From NCBI RefSeq assembly GCF_002933345.1, contig NZ_PDKR01000005.1, positions 1 to 64,000 on the forward strand: DNA of 64,000 bases, read 5' to 3'. The translations under genes were made by a program, and so were the position numbers. This DNA comes from Candidatus Pantoea edessiphila. GTDB taxonomy: Bacteria > Pseudomonadota > Gammaproteobacteria > Enterobacterales > Enterobacteriaceae. Under the pieces are notes generated by a model, which saw nothing but the letters and a program-made list of their open reading frames with translations, was not told the DNA's origin and did no database searches. Each line of letters starts with the position of its first letter. Position 1 is the first letter of the stretch. Shown here in pieces: positions 63,248 through 64,000 of the stretch.

Positions 63248-64000
63248 ATGATTTATAGTAAAATGGCATTATCAGGAATGGTAGTAACTCCTCATCATTT
63301 GGCAAGTGGAACTGCATTATCAATATTAAAAGAAGGTGGAAACGCAATTGAAGCTATTGTTGCAGCAGCAGCAACAATATCAGTTGTTTACCCTCATATG
63401 AATGGATTAGGTGGAGATGGTTTTTGGTTAATAATACCTCCTCAAAGAGAACCAATAGCTATTGATGCTAGCGGTACTGCTGGCTCTTTAGCTGATTTTG
63501 ATTTTTATCGTAATGAATCTTGTATTCCACATCGTGGTCCAAAATCAGCTTTAACTATAGCTGGCACACTAAGTGGTTGGAAAGAAGCACTTTGTATTTC
63601 TGCTGAATTAAATATAAATAAATCAATTGCACCAATATCATTAAAACGTTTACTAAATGATGCAATTCTTTATGCTAAATACGGATTTCCAGTTACTACA
63701 TCACAATTTAATGCAACTAAAAAAAAATTGACAGAATTAAAAAACCAACCAGGTTTTGCTAAAACTTTTTTATTGAAAGGTGAAATACCTGTAGTAGGTG
63801 ATCGCTTTATTCAACCGGAATTAGCAAGAACATTAGTTCAATTAACTGAAGAAGGCATTGATAGTTTTTATCGAGGAAATTTGTCAAATCACCTAGCAAA
63901 ACAAATGTCAAAACTTAAAATGCCTATAAATCTTCAAGATCTAAATGAATACAATGCTTTTCGATATAAACCATTACATATTGCTCATAGTACAGGGGAT
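63248..64000 (+). CDS. hpxW: gamma-glutamyltransferase-family amidohydrolase, HpxW-like, 3' end beyond window
   Basis: The frame from ATG 63248 runs open to the window edge (251 codons). MVVTPHHLASGTALSILKEGGNAIEA and VAAAATISVVYPHMNGLGGDGFW, here given in two pieces, mark the N-terminal part of the gamma-glutamyltransferase (Ntn hydrolase) family. The gene context with hpxJ and hpxK points to HpxW, reported as an oxamate amidohydrolase in Klebsiella, rather than to glutathione breakdown. The self-cleavage threonine lies past the window, so activity cannot be judged. It has no strong ribosome site. Confidence 0.75.
   Translation, partial: MIYSKMALSGMVVTPHHLASGTALSILKEGGNAIEAIVAAAATISVVYPHMNGLGGDGFWLIIPPQREPIAIDASGTAGSLADFDFYRNESCIPHRGPKSALTIAGTLSGWKEALCISAELNINKSIAPISLKRLLNDAILYAKYGFPVTTSQFNATKKKLTELKNQPGFAKTFLLKGEIPVVGDRFIQPELARTLVQLTEEGIDSFYRGNLSNHLAKQMSKLKMPINLQDLNEYNAFRYKPLHIAHSTGD

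Overview
The window is part of the chromosome of a highly reduced, very AT-rich member of the Enterobacterales, almost certainly an obligate insect endosymbiont. Nearly every protein aligns end to end with an E. coli counterpart, and gene order is largely that of E. coli with whole genes deleted. Intergenic DNA makes up about 17% (my sum of the gaps) and is mostly featureless A/T. I see no insertion sequence, prophage, CRISPR array or restriction system. Content (ilv genes, cyo oxidase, mdlAB, ppiD, ureide catabolism) fits an ant bacteriocyte symbiont of the Candidatus Blochmannia type. The genus is an inference from memory; no search was run.

Layout. (1) 1-6571: the end of an rrnC-like rRNA operon (5S, tRNA-Trp), maoP, then ilvD-ilvA and ilvC. 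This is E. coli order without aspT, hdfR, yifB, ilvLGME and ilvY. (2) 6836-12890: the pyrE/yicC and dut/rpmB-rpmG-mutM/coaD block, with pyrE-yicC inverted and an unexpected TIM-barrel gene at the junction. (3) 13391-15925: argU tRNA, folD, cysS. (4) 16884-59617: one long block collinear with E. coli from proC to ybaL. It carries brnQ, queA-tgt-yajC-secD-secF, ribD-ribH-nusB-thiL, dxs, a remnant of thiI, yajR, cyoABCDE, bolA, tig-clpP-clpX-lon-hupB-ppiD, mdlAB, ffs, hha, dnaX, ybaB, htpG, adk, hemH and ybaL. (5) 60442-64000: a ureide (purine-nitrogen) catabolic cluster. hpxJ and hpxK (ureidoglycine aminotransferase and allantoate amidohydrolase) are divergent from an hpxW-like gene that runs off the window.

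How it works together. The symbiont keeps branched-chain amino acid synthesis (ilvC, ilvD, ilvA) with a branched-chain transporter. It keeps vitamin and cofactor steps (riboflavin, thiamine phosphorylation and probably thiazole sulfur delivery, CoA, folate C1, heme O and protoheme) and a bo3-type respiratory chain end. It also keeps protein export and quality control. The hpx genes would release ammonia and make glycine from allantoate, a plausible nitrogen-recycling role in a host with nitrogen-poor food.

Most notable signals: the hpx cluster; a stand-alone ThiI rhodanese domain with its sulfur-carrying cysteine; a 16-A run inside the start of cyoA and several other slippage-prone runs; a DnaX reduced to its gamma-like core; a well-preserved heat-shock promoter before lon; and two tRNA genes that do not encode the CCA end.
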